This document shows, piece after piece, positions 51,100 to 60,428 of a DNA stretch of 64,000 bases. Every line of letters starts with the position of its first letter. Within the stretch, counting starts at the first letter, position 1. Source of the DNA: Bacillota bacterium. Lineage in GTDB: Bacteria; Bacillota; UBA4882; UBA8346. The notes under the pieces are model-generated. The model did no database searches. It worked only from the letters and a program-made list of their open reading frames with translations, and had not been told where the DNA came from. The stretch is from contig JAFABB010000037.1 in NCBI GenBank assembly GCA_023426245.1, positions 13,551 through 77,550 on the forward strand, read 5' to 3'. A program made the translations under genes and the position numbers.

Positions 51100-52011
51100 C
51101 TACATATAATCGACCCATTTTTTCTGTCCCAGCCATTGCAAATAAGTAATTACAAAAACGATCATAAACAACACACAGGCGATAGCCGAGGCATAGCCCA
51201 TCCGGAAGAAACGGAAAGCAGAAATGTAAATATGATAGACCAAAACTGTAGTTGAAGTCCCCGGTCCACCGTCGGTCATAATACTAATCGGGGCGAATAC
51301 TTTAAAAGAATTGATAATGCTGGTAATTAAGATAAAAAAGGTGGTCGGCGACAATAAGGGCAAGGTTATATGGAAAAAAGATTTGATTCCGGTTGCTCCG
51401 TCGATGGCTGCGGCTTCATTTAATTCCTGGGGTATTCCCTGAAGCCCCGCCAAGTAGATCACCATGCTATACCCGGTATAAATCCAAACATTCATCATGG
51501 TAATGGTATGTAAAGCCCAATGACTGTCGCCGAGCCAGCCGGGAGGATTGGCCATGCCCAGGGAACGTAAAAAACCGTTAATCGGTCCATAAGTGGGTTG
51601 AAACAACATCATCCAGATATAACATACCACCACAATATTGGTCACATAGGGTAAGAAAAAAAGAGTTCGTAAAGTCTTCTTCATCAAAACATATTTATTC
51701 AAAAGGACCGCCAAAATCAGGGCGAATGCCATTATCAACGGTACGGAAACAATGGTAAAGACGAAATTATTTTTCAGGGAATCGATAAACCAGACATCGG
51801 TCACCAATTCCTTAAAATTAGCCAGCCCGATGAATTTTAAGCCACTCAACCCCTGCTGGACGTTCCAATCGCAAAAAGCTAAAAACAGGGCAAATATTAC
51901 CGGTAATAAGGTAAAAAGGATAAATCCGAGGTAATTGGGTCCGATAAAAGCGATTCCTTTTAAAAACCGCTTCCATTCGCTATGATTACTTTTATTGGCT
52001 GCTAAAGCCAT
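51100..52011 (-). CDS. Sugar ABC transporter permease, MalF/UgpA type
   Basis: About 303 residues. ATG 52011 is favoured, with AAGGTG 6 nt upstream; GTG 52020 is the alternative. Six transmembrane helices starting FIGPNYLGFILFTLLPVIFA. The EAA loop is ELNEAAAIDGATGIKSFFHI. It pairs with the MalG-type permease 32 bp downstream. It is separated from the binding-protein gene by a nested palindrome (52169-52262), which may tune their relative expression. Confidence 0.93.
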   Translation of the reverse strand: MALAANKSNHSEWKRFLKGIAFIGPNYLGFILFTLLPVIFALFLAFCDWNVQQGLSGLKFIGLANFKELVTDVWFIDSLKNNFVFTIVSVPLIMAFALILAVLLNKYVLMKKTLRTLFFLPYVTNIVVVCYIWMMLFQPTYGPINGFLRSLGMANPPGWLGDSHWALHTITMMNVWIYTGYSMVIYLAGLQGIPQELNEAAAIDGATGIKSFFHITLPLLSPTTFFILITSIINSFKVFAPISIMTDGGPGTSTTVLVYHIYISAFRFFRMGYASAIACVLFMIVFVITYLQWLGQKKWVDYM

Positions 52012-52168
52012 TGCTGTCACCTTCCATTTATTGAGACATGGATCAAGTTGCCTATTTGACCTAACTCGCGCCTTTCTTTAAAGGTGAGCTGAAAACTTGC
52101 CGAACGTACTGGGGCAATCGAAAGGATGAAAATTACGCTAAGAGTCCAAGATTCAAGTAGTCTAAAGG

Positions 52169-52262
52169 CAACTCACCCCCTCAGTCCCCCTCTCTTCCCG
52201 AAGAAGAGAGGGGGACGGCTCAAGAGTAACAATATGCTTAATTAAGCTCAGGGGGTGAGTTG
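52169..52262. repeat. Nested palindrome between binding-protein and permease genes
   Basis: Outer arms CAACTCACCCCCT (52169-52181) and AGGGGGTGAGTTG (52250-52262); inner perfect stem CCCCCTCTCTTC (52186-52197)/GAAGAGAGGGGG (52203-52214) with loop CCGAA. No T-run. A decayed copy lies at 16436-16536. The remainder of the 380-bp gap shows no gene. Confidence 0.75.
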
Positions 52263-52390
52263 ATATTAAGCATTCAAGTTATTTATTTCATGTACATGTA
52301 ATAGAATCTGGGTTAAAAGTGCATAAGGAGAATTGAAACTAGTTAATACTCCTGATGACGTTCACTTGTTTTGAGACTGTTCGCTCGCTT

Positions 52391-53722
52391 TTACCGGTTT
52401 TTGGCGTTGCTGATTTCTTGGTCAGCGCGGCGTTTGGCATTGGCGACGGCTTGTTTGACATCTTGTTGACCGCCGATCACCTTCTCCACTTCCTCTTTCC
52501 AGACTTTTTTAATTTGTGGATAAGCGGTGATCTCGGTATTAACAAATAATTTCACTTTACTGTCAAAAAGTACTCTCTTAAAGGACTCGACATCATAGAG
52601 TTTATCGGCGTCAGGTCCCAAAGACCGTTTAATCACTTCGTCCTGGTTGATTTTTTTCCAGGAAGGCAACTTGCCACCACGGCACATATAGATTTGACCT
52701 TCGGTAGCCCAGAATTTAATGAATTTCCAAGCTGCCTCTTTGTTTTTACTGTTCTTATTCATCATGATATGATTATTTAACCCGGTCCAGCCGTAATCCC
52801 CAACGCCCTTTTTGAAAGTGGGGAACGGAATGGCTACAGTTTTAAAATCATGGGGATATTTGGCGGTATCGTTGATGTATCTGGCAATCCAAAGGCTGGC
52901 TGCGGTTGTAGCTGATTGTTGGTTTAAAAATTGAGAATACTCGGCCAGTTTGGAAGTTTGCGCTTCCAAAATTGAGATATGGGATTTGTCTTTCACCATT
53001 AAATCAGCCATATAGTTAATGGAATCTTTAAAAATCGGATTGGTAAAATTGGAAGTGCCGTTTTTTTGATAAAGCGAATTGGGTCCCAATTTCGGAGTAT
53101 GCAAGATATTTTCGCAAACATTATTCCAGTTTAAATAGCCGCCGTAAATTTTCAGACCATTTTCGGTTTTGGTTAATTTTTGGGTGATCGCCCGGTATTC
53201 ATCATAAGTCCAGGCTGTCGGAACCGCTATCTTGGCTTTATCAAACATGTTCTTGTTGGCCCAGGTAAAAATGAACTCTTTGGCTGTGGGAAGACTGTAA
53301 ATCTTGTTTTTAATCGTAAAATAGCCATCCCCGAAATTGTCCTTCATACTAAAACGTTCTTTCTTCAGGTAGGGTGTCAAATCCTCGGCCACGCCGCCCT
53401 GGACCCGCTTGACAATTAAATCGTCAAAATAAGTAAAATAGACATCAATGTCTTCTCCGCCCATCAAGGAGGTATCCAATTTCAGATTGCCCTGATCATC
53501 ATTGACATAACGGAAATACTCCACTTTAATGTCGGGATTTTGTTTCATAAAAGCATCAATCACATCCTGGGGACCGTTTTCAGGCGGAACGCCACCCCAA
53601 ACCAAGAGCTTGACCGGTTTGGATTCGGCTTTAACATACTGGTTTCCAAAGACCATACCGGCAATCACCAACCCGATCAAAGCGACGAACAAAAATAAAC
53701 CGATTCTGTTTCGCAACTTCAT
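52391..53722 (-). CDS. Extracellular sugar-binding protein
   Basis: Four hundred and forty-three residues of the family 1 (SBP_bac_1) type. The signal peptide LFLFVALIGLVIAGMVFG has no lipobox Cys. The mature protein carries VKLLVWGGVPPENGPQDVID, then WTYDEYRAITQKLTKTENG and NNHIMMNKNSKNKEAAWKFI, typical of oligosaccharide-binding proteins. GGGAGTGGCAGA precedes the start. First gene of the operon that includes two permeases and a FAD oxidoreductase, preceded by the terminator of the two-component genes. The YesM/YesN-like system upstream probably controls it. Confidence 0.92.
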   Translation of the reverse strand: MKLRNRIGLFLFVALIGLVIAGMVFGNQYVKAESKPVKLLVWGGVPPENGPQDVIDAFMKQNPDIKVEYFRYVNDDQGNLKLDTSLMGGEDIDVYFTYFDDLIVKRVQGGVAEDLTPYLKKERFSMKDNFGDGYFTIKNKIYSLPTAKEFIFTWANKNMFDKAKIAVPTAWTYDEYRAITQKLTKTENGLKIYGGYLNWNNVCENILHTPKLGPNSLYQKNGTSNFTNPIFKDSINYMADLMVKDKSHISILEAQTSKLAEYSQFLNQQSATTAASLWIARYINDTAKYPHDFKTVAIPFPTFKKGVGDYGWTGLNNHIMMNKNSKNKEAAWKFIKFWATEGQIYMCRGGKLPSWKKINQDEVIKRSLGPDADKLYDVESFKRVLFDSKVKLFVNTEITAYPQIKKVWKEEVEKVIGGQQDVKQAVANAKRRADQEISNAKNR

Positions 53723-53803
53723 TCTGCCACTCCCTTTTTTTATTAGAATCCCTTCGTTTTGATCATACCACAGCCCAAGCGGCCAACTTAATAAACAAAA
53801 GTA

Positions 53804-53846
53804 ACAAAAAAGGATAACTTTCTCATAGTTTAAAGAATGTTATCCT
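53804..53846 (-). terminator. Terminator of the YesM/YesN-like two-component operon
   Basis: GGATAAC/GTTATCC with inner TTCT/AGAA pairing, followed on the minus strand by TTTTTTGTT, 100 bp past the regulator stop at 53950 and upstream of the binding-protein gene. Confidence 0.85.
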
Positions 53847-53949
53847 ATCCGTAACCGATATTTAACTTAAAAAATGATAAAAAATTACGATTTTCCGGTA
53901 ATAAAGTACGATCTGCGGCCTAGGAATTAGGAAATTGCTGGAGTGGCTT

Positions 53950-55599
53950 TCAAATATCATTTCCCCGGGGGGTTGCTTTGATATTTTTGCGATATTCGTT
54001 AGGGGCCAAGCCGGTGTATTTTTTAAAAGTCTTACTGAAGTAACTTTCATTTTCAAATCCCAGTTGCTGGGCGACCTCGTACGTTTTCAAGTCGGGGTTG
54101 ATTAGTAAATTCCGGGCCGCTTCCGTTTTTAACTCCGAAACATATTCCACATAGTTTTTACCGGTCTCTTTCTTAAATACCAGGCAAAAATATTTTTCAC
54201 TCATGTTGGCGATTTGGGAGGCTTCTCTTAAGGATAAATTCCGGGCGATATTGCTTTTCAGATAATTGATGACCCGGGTTACTTCATCCCGGTAGCGGGA
54301 ACTCTTCAAATTCTCGATATACTCGATGGTGAGAGCCAAAAAGCCTCCAAGCCATGCTTCAATTTCCTGAAAAGTGCCGAGCTGATCAATTTGTTCAAAC
54401 GGATCCTCCTCTGCAAATTCGGCCAGATCTCCTCCAAAGGTACGGGCGGCCCGGTTTAAGGTATAGATGATTTCTTTAAAAGTGTTTCTGACCATCAAAG
54501 GGTGCAAACCGTCAGCCCCTTTCAATTCTTGAAGGATTGCGGTGATAATTTCCGATGCTGCCTCAGGAGCATCGATCTCTATTGCATTTTGCAACCGGTT
54601 TTCCACGGTGATGTCTAATTTAAAGGGTTTTTGCGAGTATTGCTTTTGAGGGTTAAAAACTTCGATATATTCCTGGCCTTCATAAAACCGGCCGGTCAAA
54701 GCTTCTAAGCCCTCAGTCACCATTTGGGAAGCTTGGTTCAAAGTCCCCTGAGTTAAAGAAATTCCGGCCGATAGCGAAGTATTAAAAAACTTTTTGGCTG
54801 CGGTATTGATCTCCTGAATTAATTTGATGGCGCCTTTAAGGGATGGGTCTTCACAGGAATTGGCCAAGGAAAAAATCACTATAAAGACATTGGATTCATA
54901 AGCGATAACTTCCCCAGCCCCTTTGCTGTTGATAATGTCACCGGCCAGATTGATAAAAGCGGAATTGAATAAATTACGTTCCCGGTCCTGAAGGGACTTT
55001 TTTCCAATGCGTACCCGCGCATCATCCGGACTTAAGACCGCCAGGACATTGTGATCATAAGAAATCCGCAAACCCAAACGTTCCGCCTTTTGCCGGAATA
55101 AGTCGGGGCCGATTTTACTGAAATCAGTGAGTGCCTCCCTGAGAAAACTCTCTTTGATCCGGCCGATATTGACCAAAAACTCCTGCTGAATCAGGTTTTC
55201 TTCCGCTTGAACCTGCTGTTCTTTCTCGATAAGTTCCTTCATTTTGGTAACCAATTCAATCAAATCCGAGGGTTTCAGGGACAATTTATGAATGTAATCC
55301 CGGGCGCCCAGTTGCAAAGCTTCTTTAACATATTCAAAATCATTGTAACAACTTAAGATAATCACTTTGATGAGAGGATATTCCTTCATTAAATGGCGGG
55401 TCAATTCCAATCCGTCCATCACCGGCATCTTAATATCGGTAAAGACCAGATCCGGTCTGAGTTCGGTGATCATTTCCAAAGCTTGTCTGCCGTCGGCCGC
55501 TTCGCCCACCAGTTCACAGCCATATTCATTCCAGTTCACACAGGATTTGACACCGATTCGAAACATCATTTCATCATCCACAATCAAAACCCGCACCAT
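53950..55599 (-). CDS. AraC-type response regulator, YesN-like
   Basis: About 549 residues from ATG 55599, just after the kinase stop codon (TAA-G-ATG). Receiver domain 1-120 with DDE and phosphoacceptor Asp55 (FTDIKMPVMDG); a middle region (about 150-420) of the type found in YesN-like regulators; and a C-terminal AraC double HTH (LREASQIANMSEKYFCLVFK, then TYEVAQQLGFENESYFSKTF and NEYRK). It activates sugar-uptake genes when phosphorylated by the partner kinase. The binding-protein operon immediately downstream is the likely target. Confidence 0.95.
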   Translation of the reverse strand: MVRVLIVDDEMMFRIGVKSCVNWNEYGCELVGEAADGRQALEMITELRPDLVFTDIKMPVMDGLELTRHLMKEYPLIKVIILSCYNDFEYVKEALQLGARDYIHKLSLKPSDLIELVTKMKELIEKEQQVQAEENLIQQEFLVNIGRIKESFLREALTDFSKIGPDLFRQKAERLGLRISYDHNVLAVLSPDDARVRIGKKSLQDRERNLFNSAFINLAGDIINSKGAGEVIAYESNVFIVIFSLANSCEDPSLKGAIKLIQEINTAAKKFFNTSLSAGISLTQGTLNQASQMVTEGLEALTGRFYEGQEYIEVFNPQKQYSQKPFKLDITVENRLQNAIEIDAPEAASEIITAILQELKGADGLHPLMVRNTFKEIIYTLNRAARTFGGDLAEFAEEDPFEQIDQLGTFQEIEAWLGGFLALTIEYIENLKSSRYRDEVTRVINYLKSNIARNLSLREASQIANMSEKYFCLVFKKETGKNYVEYVSELKTEAARNLLINPDLKTYEVAQQLGFENESYFSKTFKKYTGLAPNEYRKNIKATPRGNDI

Positions 55600-55600
55600 C

Positions 55601-57400
55601 TTAATCACTCCCTTCCGGACTGCGATCGATAACCGGAATCCACACCTGTACATCGGTACCACTTTGTTCAATACTTCGAATTTCAAGTCCGTAAGCATCC
55701 CCAAAATTCAATTTAATCCGTTCATTGACATTGGACAGGCCGATACTGGAAAATCTGCGGCTATCGGAATTCTTTTCCGCTTTCAACAGCAAAGTGATTT
55801 TTTCCGCCGGAATTCCCTTCCCGTTGTCGGTTACCGTGAATAATACCACATTTCCGTCGCGTTTCCCGGAAATCTTCAATTTACCTTCCACAATTCCACT
55901 GTCCAGTCCGTGAATGATCGCGTTTTCCACCAAAGGCTGTAAAATAAATTTTAGGGTATAAAGCTCCAAAATAGACGACTCCAGGTCATATTCCACCGTG
56001 AAGTTCTGGTTATACCGCAGGCTCATTAAATTGAGATAGTTTTGTAAATAATCTACTTCCTCCTTAATCTGGATGTATTCCGATTTTTTGCTGATGGCAA
56101 TCTCAAACAGCCGGCCCAAGGAGGCGATCATATCGCCGATATTGTTGACCCCGTTTACATAGGCGGTCCACTTGATAGCATTGAGGGTATTAAAAAGGAA
56201 GTGCGGATTAATTTGAGCCTGCAAAGCCATAAGATGGGCTTCTTTTTTCTCTTTTTCTTTCTGGGTTACTTCATTCATCAGCAGCCGGATATCTTGCAGC
56301 ATCCGGTTGAAATCTTCCGTAAGCCGGCCGATCTCATCGTGGGTGGTTACCGGTATCTTCATATCCAAATCGCCGTTTTTGATTTTACGGATCCGTTTCC
56401 CCAATAATTTCAGGGGTTTAGTAATGGTATAGGTGATAAATATGGTGACCGTGGTAAAGAGCACCATAATCAATAGGGTGAAAAAGAAATCCCGGTGGCC
56501 CAGTTTTTTAACTTCTTTCAACATCTCGGCATCGGATATCACATAAACCGATTTCCAGCCGGTGTTTTTCAGTTCCTTATAAAAGACCTCCGTTTTTTGC
56601 CCCTGATAAATACCGCTAAAATGGCCCTGGCTTCCGGAATGGATCTGGGCGGCGCACCACTTGAAGTTGGTGAGGGGTTTCCCACCGGCGAAATTGGTTT
56701 TTAAAATGATTTCGCCGGCATCGTTAATGATGAAAAAACCTTCTTTTTCCGGAAGCACACTGGCATTGAGCCCTTTTTCGATTTCGTCAATATAAAGACT
56801 AACCAGCAACACACCATAACCCCGGATTTGGGTTTCTCCCTTGACCAATTTGGCCAATGAAATCAGATCTCTTCCGGAATCTTGCTCTTCCGGTATATAA
56901 TTCTTTTGGGGGGCTAACCATAGATAACCGCCGTCTCTTTGTAAAGCTTCCCGGTACCATCCGGAGGAGAGCAACTCGTCTTTTGAAGGATTGGATGGAC
57001 TTTCCCAGGTATCATATAATTTGCCGTCCATTCCGATAAAAGCAACCTGGCAATTATACCGCAAGATAATTCCCAATGAACTGGTCAGCCTGTCGGTAAT
57101 CTTTTTCTGGTTTTGAAAATATTCATAATCATTACGGAATTGTTCCGCATCAAGGGATTTTAAAAATTCCCGGTCCATTTCGATGACATTGGTAATGACC
57201 ATCATATTGTCGATAATCCTCTGAAAATTGGAATTAAGCTGTTCCAAAGTATTAAAGGTTGATTCCTCGACTTTTTGGCTGACGATCCGCTCGGTGCTCC
57301 GAAAGGAAGCAAACGAAAGCAGGGTCATGGGAACCACCATAAACAGGACCAGCGCCAAAATCATTTTACTTTGAATGGATTTCATATTGGCAAGGTTCAT
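55601..57400 (-). CDS. Sensor histidine kinase, YesM-like
   Basis: About 599 residues. A transmembrane helix at about 12-34, an extracytoplasmic dCache-type sensor to about 295, a second helix (FFFTLLIMVLFTTVTIFITY), a HAMP domain (LGKRIRKIKNGDLDMKIP), then the His_kinase domain with QAQINPHFLFNTLNAIKW (phospho-His) and HATPase_c (LQPLVENAIIHGL, then TDNGKGIP). ATG 57400 has GAGGA 6 nt upstream; 57406 is the alternative. Such kinases sense extracellular sugars, often through a binding protein. It overlaps translationally with the downstream regulator gene. Confidence 0.95.
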   Translation of the reverse strand: MNLANMKSIQSKMILALVLFMVVPMTLLSFASFRSTERIVSQKVEESTFNTLEQLNSNFQRIIDNMMVITNVIEMDREFLKSLDAEQFRNDYEYFQNQKKITDRLTSSLGIILRYNCQVAFIGMDGKLYDTWESPSNPSKDELLSSGWYREALQRDGGYLWLAPQKNYIPEEQDSGRDLISLAKLVKGETQIRGYGVLLVSLYIDEIEKGLNASVLPEKEGFFIINDAGEIILKTNFAGGKPLTNFKWCAAQIHSGSQGHFSGIYQGQKTEVFYKELKNTGWKSVYVISDAEMLKEVKKLGHRDFFFTLLIMVLFTTVTIFITYTITKPLKLLGKRIRKIKNGDLDMKIPVTTHDEIGRLTEDFNRMLQDIRLLMNEVTQKEKEKKEAHLMALQAQINPHFLFNTLNAIKWTAYVNGVNNIGDMIASLGRLFEIAISKKSEYIQIKEEVDYLQNYLNLMSLRYNQNFTVEYDLESSILELYTLKFILQPLVENAIIHGLDSGIVEGKLKISGKRDGNVVLFTVTDNGKGIPAEKITLLLKAEKNSDSRRFSSIGLSNVNERIKLNFGDAYGLEIRSIEQSGTDVQVWIPVIDRSPEGSD

Positions 57401-57667
57401 GTGCATTCCTCAAAGTTATCCCCCACGGCATGCCCCGTGGTAAGCAAAGAGATGAAATAAGCCTAAACCCGACCCTAGCCCTTAAAGGGTAATAGCATTA
57501 TTTTTGGGTTTTGTTATAAGCTTCGAAGTTAAAACAAGACGATAGACACGAGATTTTGACGAGTTCCCTTTAAGGGCCAGGGTAAAAACATCGAAGCATT
57601 TTCATATAAGTCCCCCACTCCGGCATGCCGGGGCATGTGAAAGGATGAAAATTCTCGGATGCATATG

Positions 57668-57914
57668 TAACCTAACTCGCGCGTCCCATTGGACGCGACC
57701 CTTCCCCTTGTGAAGTAGCTCAAAGTTATTGAATCAAGTGGAAGGGTAACCCTAGCCGATGTCGCCTAAATCCTTTAGGCCCCAAAGACATCGGTTACTC
57801 TCCCGCTTCAGGGGGAGAGCGAGCATGAGGTTTATAACAACAACTGATCTAGATATAGCCCAAGTCTTTCCATTCTTTTGGCTTTTGGTCAAATTATATA
57901 TTTCAACATCTATA
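57668..57914. repeat. About 230-bp dispersed repeat, copy 2
   Basis: Near-identical blocks with 11589-11817 (CAAGTGGAAGGGTAACCC, TCGGTTACTCTCCC, TTTTGGCTTTTGGTCAAAT). Upstream (57478-57590) further inverted segments such as CTTAAAGGG/CCCTTTAAG occur. The whole 600-bp gap 57407-58008 holds no convincing gene. Confidence 0.75.
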
Positions 57915-58008
57915 GAACAACCATTTAACCCTATTGTAACATAAAAATCAAAAAGTGTTCCAATGGGCAATCCATCCATTTACTCATGATACCTGTTGTT
58001 TCTTCCTG

Positions 58009-60189
58009 TCAATAGGCCCGGACTTCAAATACTTCAATATAGGGACTACCGTATGTTTGGTGAAATTCGATTTTGATCTGCCGGGTTGTAACAGGCTCAA
58101 AGCGGTCGATAGTCATCCGTTTGCGGTTTTCCCGGACATCGCTTACCTTTTGCCACGGACCGTTCATCAGAAAATAAATTGAATAATCCTTAACCAGTTC
58201 CGGCGGCATCGCCAGCCTCGGTAAGAAGCCATGATGTTCGGCCCAGTTTTCGCCGTGGGTATTGGTGAGCTCCAACCCCAAGTCGGGATTGAAAAACATT
58301 CTGATTTCCCGAAGTTTCACCGGATGCTCCCATTGGAATAGCAGCCATTCACTTTTGCCCGGTTTACCACAATCGGAGATCCAGAGATTCGGAAATTGAT
58401 AGGGACGGTTATACCCGTTGAGTAAATTGGGAGCCCCATAAAAGCCAGCCGCCGGGGTGAGTTTGAAACAAGGTTGGAAAAACCGTTTGTGGTGAACCAA
58501 ACCACCGGTAATTCCGGTACAGCTCTGATCGGATATCCCCAAGCTAACCCGGGGGTTGGCTTTGATCACCAGATGGTAACTGCCGGGTTCCGGAAAACCG
58601 ACCGGTATAGCCTGCCAAAGCCCCTCCGTTTGAGGGAGGTTGATTTCCCATTCACTGACTTTGGGGCCTCTCCGGAATCCCTCGGGGTGTTCACAACGAT
58701 AGAACTCCAAACTTAAGCGGGTTTGCTCGGTTGCCGCCAGATACAATGAAAGTTCCTTCATCCCTTGCTGCCAGGGAAAAATGATGAATACCTCTTCATC
58801 CAGGCGATAATCTTTTGTTTTCAGAGTATTTTCAAGGGGGCGGACCGAGGAAACTGAAATCTCGGCCAGGCGTGCCTGATCAGCCGGATCGTTATTTTTA
58901 CAACCAATGATCAATTGATCGTTAGCCAACAAATGTTGGCGGATATTCTCCCGTTCATCCTGATAAAGCTGGGGAAAAGATTTTTGGGTGCGCAGGGCAA
59001 AACAGGCCAGGGTTCCGGCTGCTTGCCCGGTCAAAGCACAGGTATTCATGATCCGGGTTGAAGCAAAGGCGGCATGGGTGGTACTGATATCCCGGCCGGC
59101 CATCAACAGATTGGAGATGTTGGCCGAATACAAACAACGCATGGGAATATCATAGATGGTAACCGGTATCTGTTCACAGAAATTTTCCTGAGAGTAAATT
59201 CCTTCCGGCGGGTGAAAGTCCAGAAACCATCCGCCATAAGCGACCCCATCATCAAAACGCCGGGACTCCATGATGTCATTCTGGTTCAAAATATAATCCC
59301 CCACCATTCGGCGGGATTCCCGCTTTCCGGGTAAACTGCCGATCCACTCCAAGGTCAGGCAGTCGGCGTCAAATTCACCGCTATTTTTGATATAATTCCA
59401 TATGCCCATGGCAATCCGTTTCAATTCCAGGGTTATCTGCTGGTTGTCCCTGATGGTATCCAATATTCCACCATATTCCAGCCACCAATAATCACAGCCG
59501 CTCATCTTTTCATTGACAATCCGGCCGCCGCGGTTGAGTATTTTTTTGATTTCATCCTGGGAATAAGCGAAGGAAGGCGGAATAAAACGAACCGGATTTT
59601 TGGTCTGTTTGGTTTGAAAATAGATGGTGCTGCCTAGGAGGTAGAAATCCTCCTTTTCGGGGGCAAACTTTTCGCCAAATTCAGCCCGGCTTTCCCGGCC
59701 TTTCCGGAAGAGGGCTCCGGCCAAAGATCCCACAGTCCCGTCACCGGTGGCATCAAGAAAATAGGCACTATCAAACCAAAATTCTTTTTCCGTACCCAGT
59801 TGATACCCTTGAATCCGTGCAATCCGGGAATCATCGTCTTTGAAGACCTCGACCACCTGAGTATTTAAGAATAGCTTGATATTGGATTCCCGGAGGATAA
59901 AATCCAATAAAAGCTCATCCCAGAAATAGATGTTCCCTTCCAAATTGCGGTAGAGATTTTCCAATTTCAATTCTCCAAGGATGCCCATTTCTTCAGCAAA
60001 GAAATTTCCCCCGCCGGTGGCGCCGCGGGTCCACATCCGCATCTCACTGCTGGAATTGCCGCCCAAAACCGGTCTATTGGTTACCAGGGCGACTTTAATT
60101 CCAGCCCTGGCTGCCGCCAGGGCTGCACAAACCCCGGCCAATCCACCACCAATAATGGTCAAATCGTTTTTAATCAAATCCACCTTCAT
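58009..60189 (-). CDS. FAD-dependent oxidoreductase with C-terminal beta domain
   Basis: Seven hundred and twenty-six residues. The N-terminal FAD fold has TIIGGGLAGVCAALAAARAG (Gly14-Gly19) and GGNSSSEMRMWTRGATGGG; a middle ADFLDATGDGTVGSLAG-like segment (FLDATGDGTVGSLAGA) and LMAGRDISTTHAAFASTRIM are FAD_oxidored motifs. The last 190 residues look like a beta-sandwich of discoidin type (VKLREIRMFFNP; RQIKIEFHQT), which would bind carbohydrate or serve packing. GTG 60183 is a possible alternative start. It lies upstream of the two-component genes and divergent from the PocR-AraC regulator. Substrate unknown, presumably sugar-derived. Confidence 0.85.
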   Translation of the reverse strand: MKVDLIKNDLTIIGGGLAGVCAALAAARAGIKVALVTNRPVLGGNSSSEMRMWTRGATGGGNFFAEEMGILGELKLENLYRNLEGNIYFWDELLLDFILRESNIKLFLNTQVVEVFKDDDSRIARIQGYQLGTEKEFWFDSAYFLDATGDGTVGSLAGALFRKGRESRAEFGEKFAPEKEDFYLLGSTIYFQTKQTKNPVRFIPPSFAYSQDEIKKILNRGGRIVNEKMSGCDYWWLEYGGILDTIRDNQQITLELKRIAMGIWNYIKNSGEFDADCLTLEWIGSLPGKRESRRMVGDYILNQNDIMESRRFDDGVAYGGWFLDFHPPEGIYSQENFCEQIPVTIYDIPMRCLYSANISNLLMAGRDISTTHAAFASTRIMNTCALTGQAAGTLACFALRTQKSFPQLYQDERENIRQHLLANDQLIIGCKNNDPADQARLAEISVSSVRPLENTLKTKDYRLDEEVFIIFPWQQGMKELSLYLAATEQTRLSLEFYRCEHPEGFRRGPKVSEWEINLPQTEGLWQAIPVGFPEPGSYHLVIKANPRVSLGISDQSCTGITGGLVHHKRFFQPCFKLTPAAGFYGAPNLLNGYNRPYQFPNLWISDCGKPGKSEWLLFQWEHPVKLREIRMFFNPDLGLELTNTHGENWAEHHGFLPRLAMPPELVKDYSIYFLMNGPWQKVSDVRENRKRMTIDRFEPVTTRQIKIEFHQTYGSPYIEVFEVRAY

Positions 60190-60428
60190 TCCCCCATTTT
60201 ATATCAGGTTTCAATTGATAATCTTCATTTTCTTATAATACTTAACCCTCTCCTGATCATCTTCAATATAACCGTTATTTCGTAATTCATTATCATTATA
60301 TAAACATCCGGGAGCATTCTCATTAAAATACCTGCTAATAATCTTCATTTTTCTGCAAAGTTGTAAATCATTCAGGAGGATGTTATAATCAAAACAATTC
60401 CCAAGAGGGAAGTGGGGGAACATTTCAA

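Noticed and set aside
57529..57979. Several 60-75 codon open frames after the YesM-like kinase region
   Set aside because: They lie in the ~230-bp repeat and its palindromic flank; no frame is shared with the copy at 11589.
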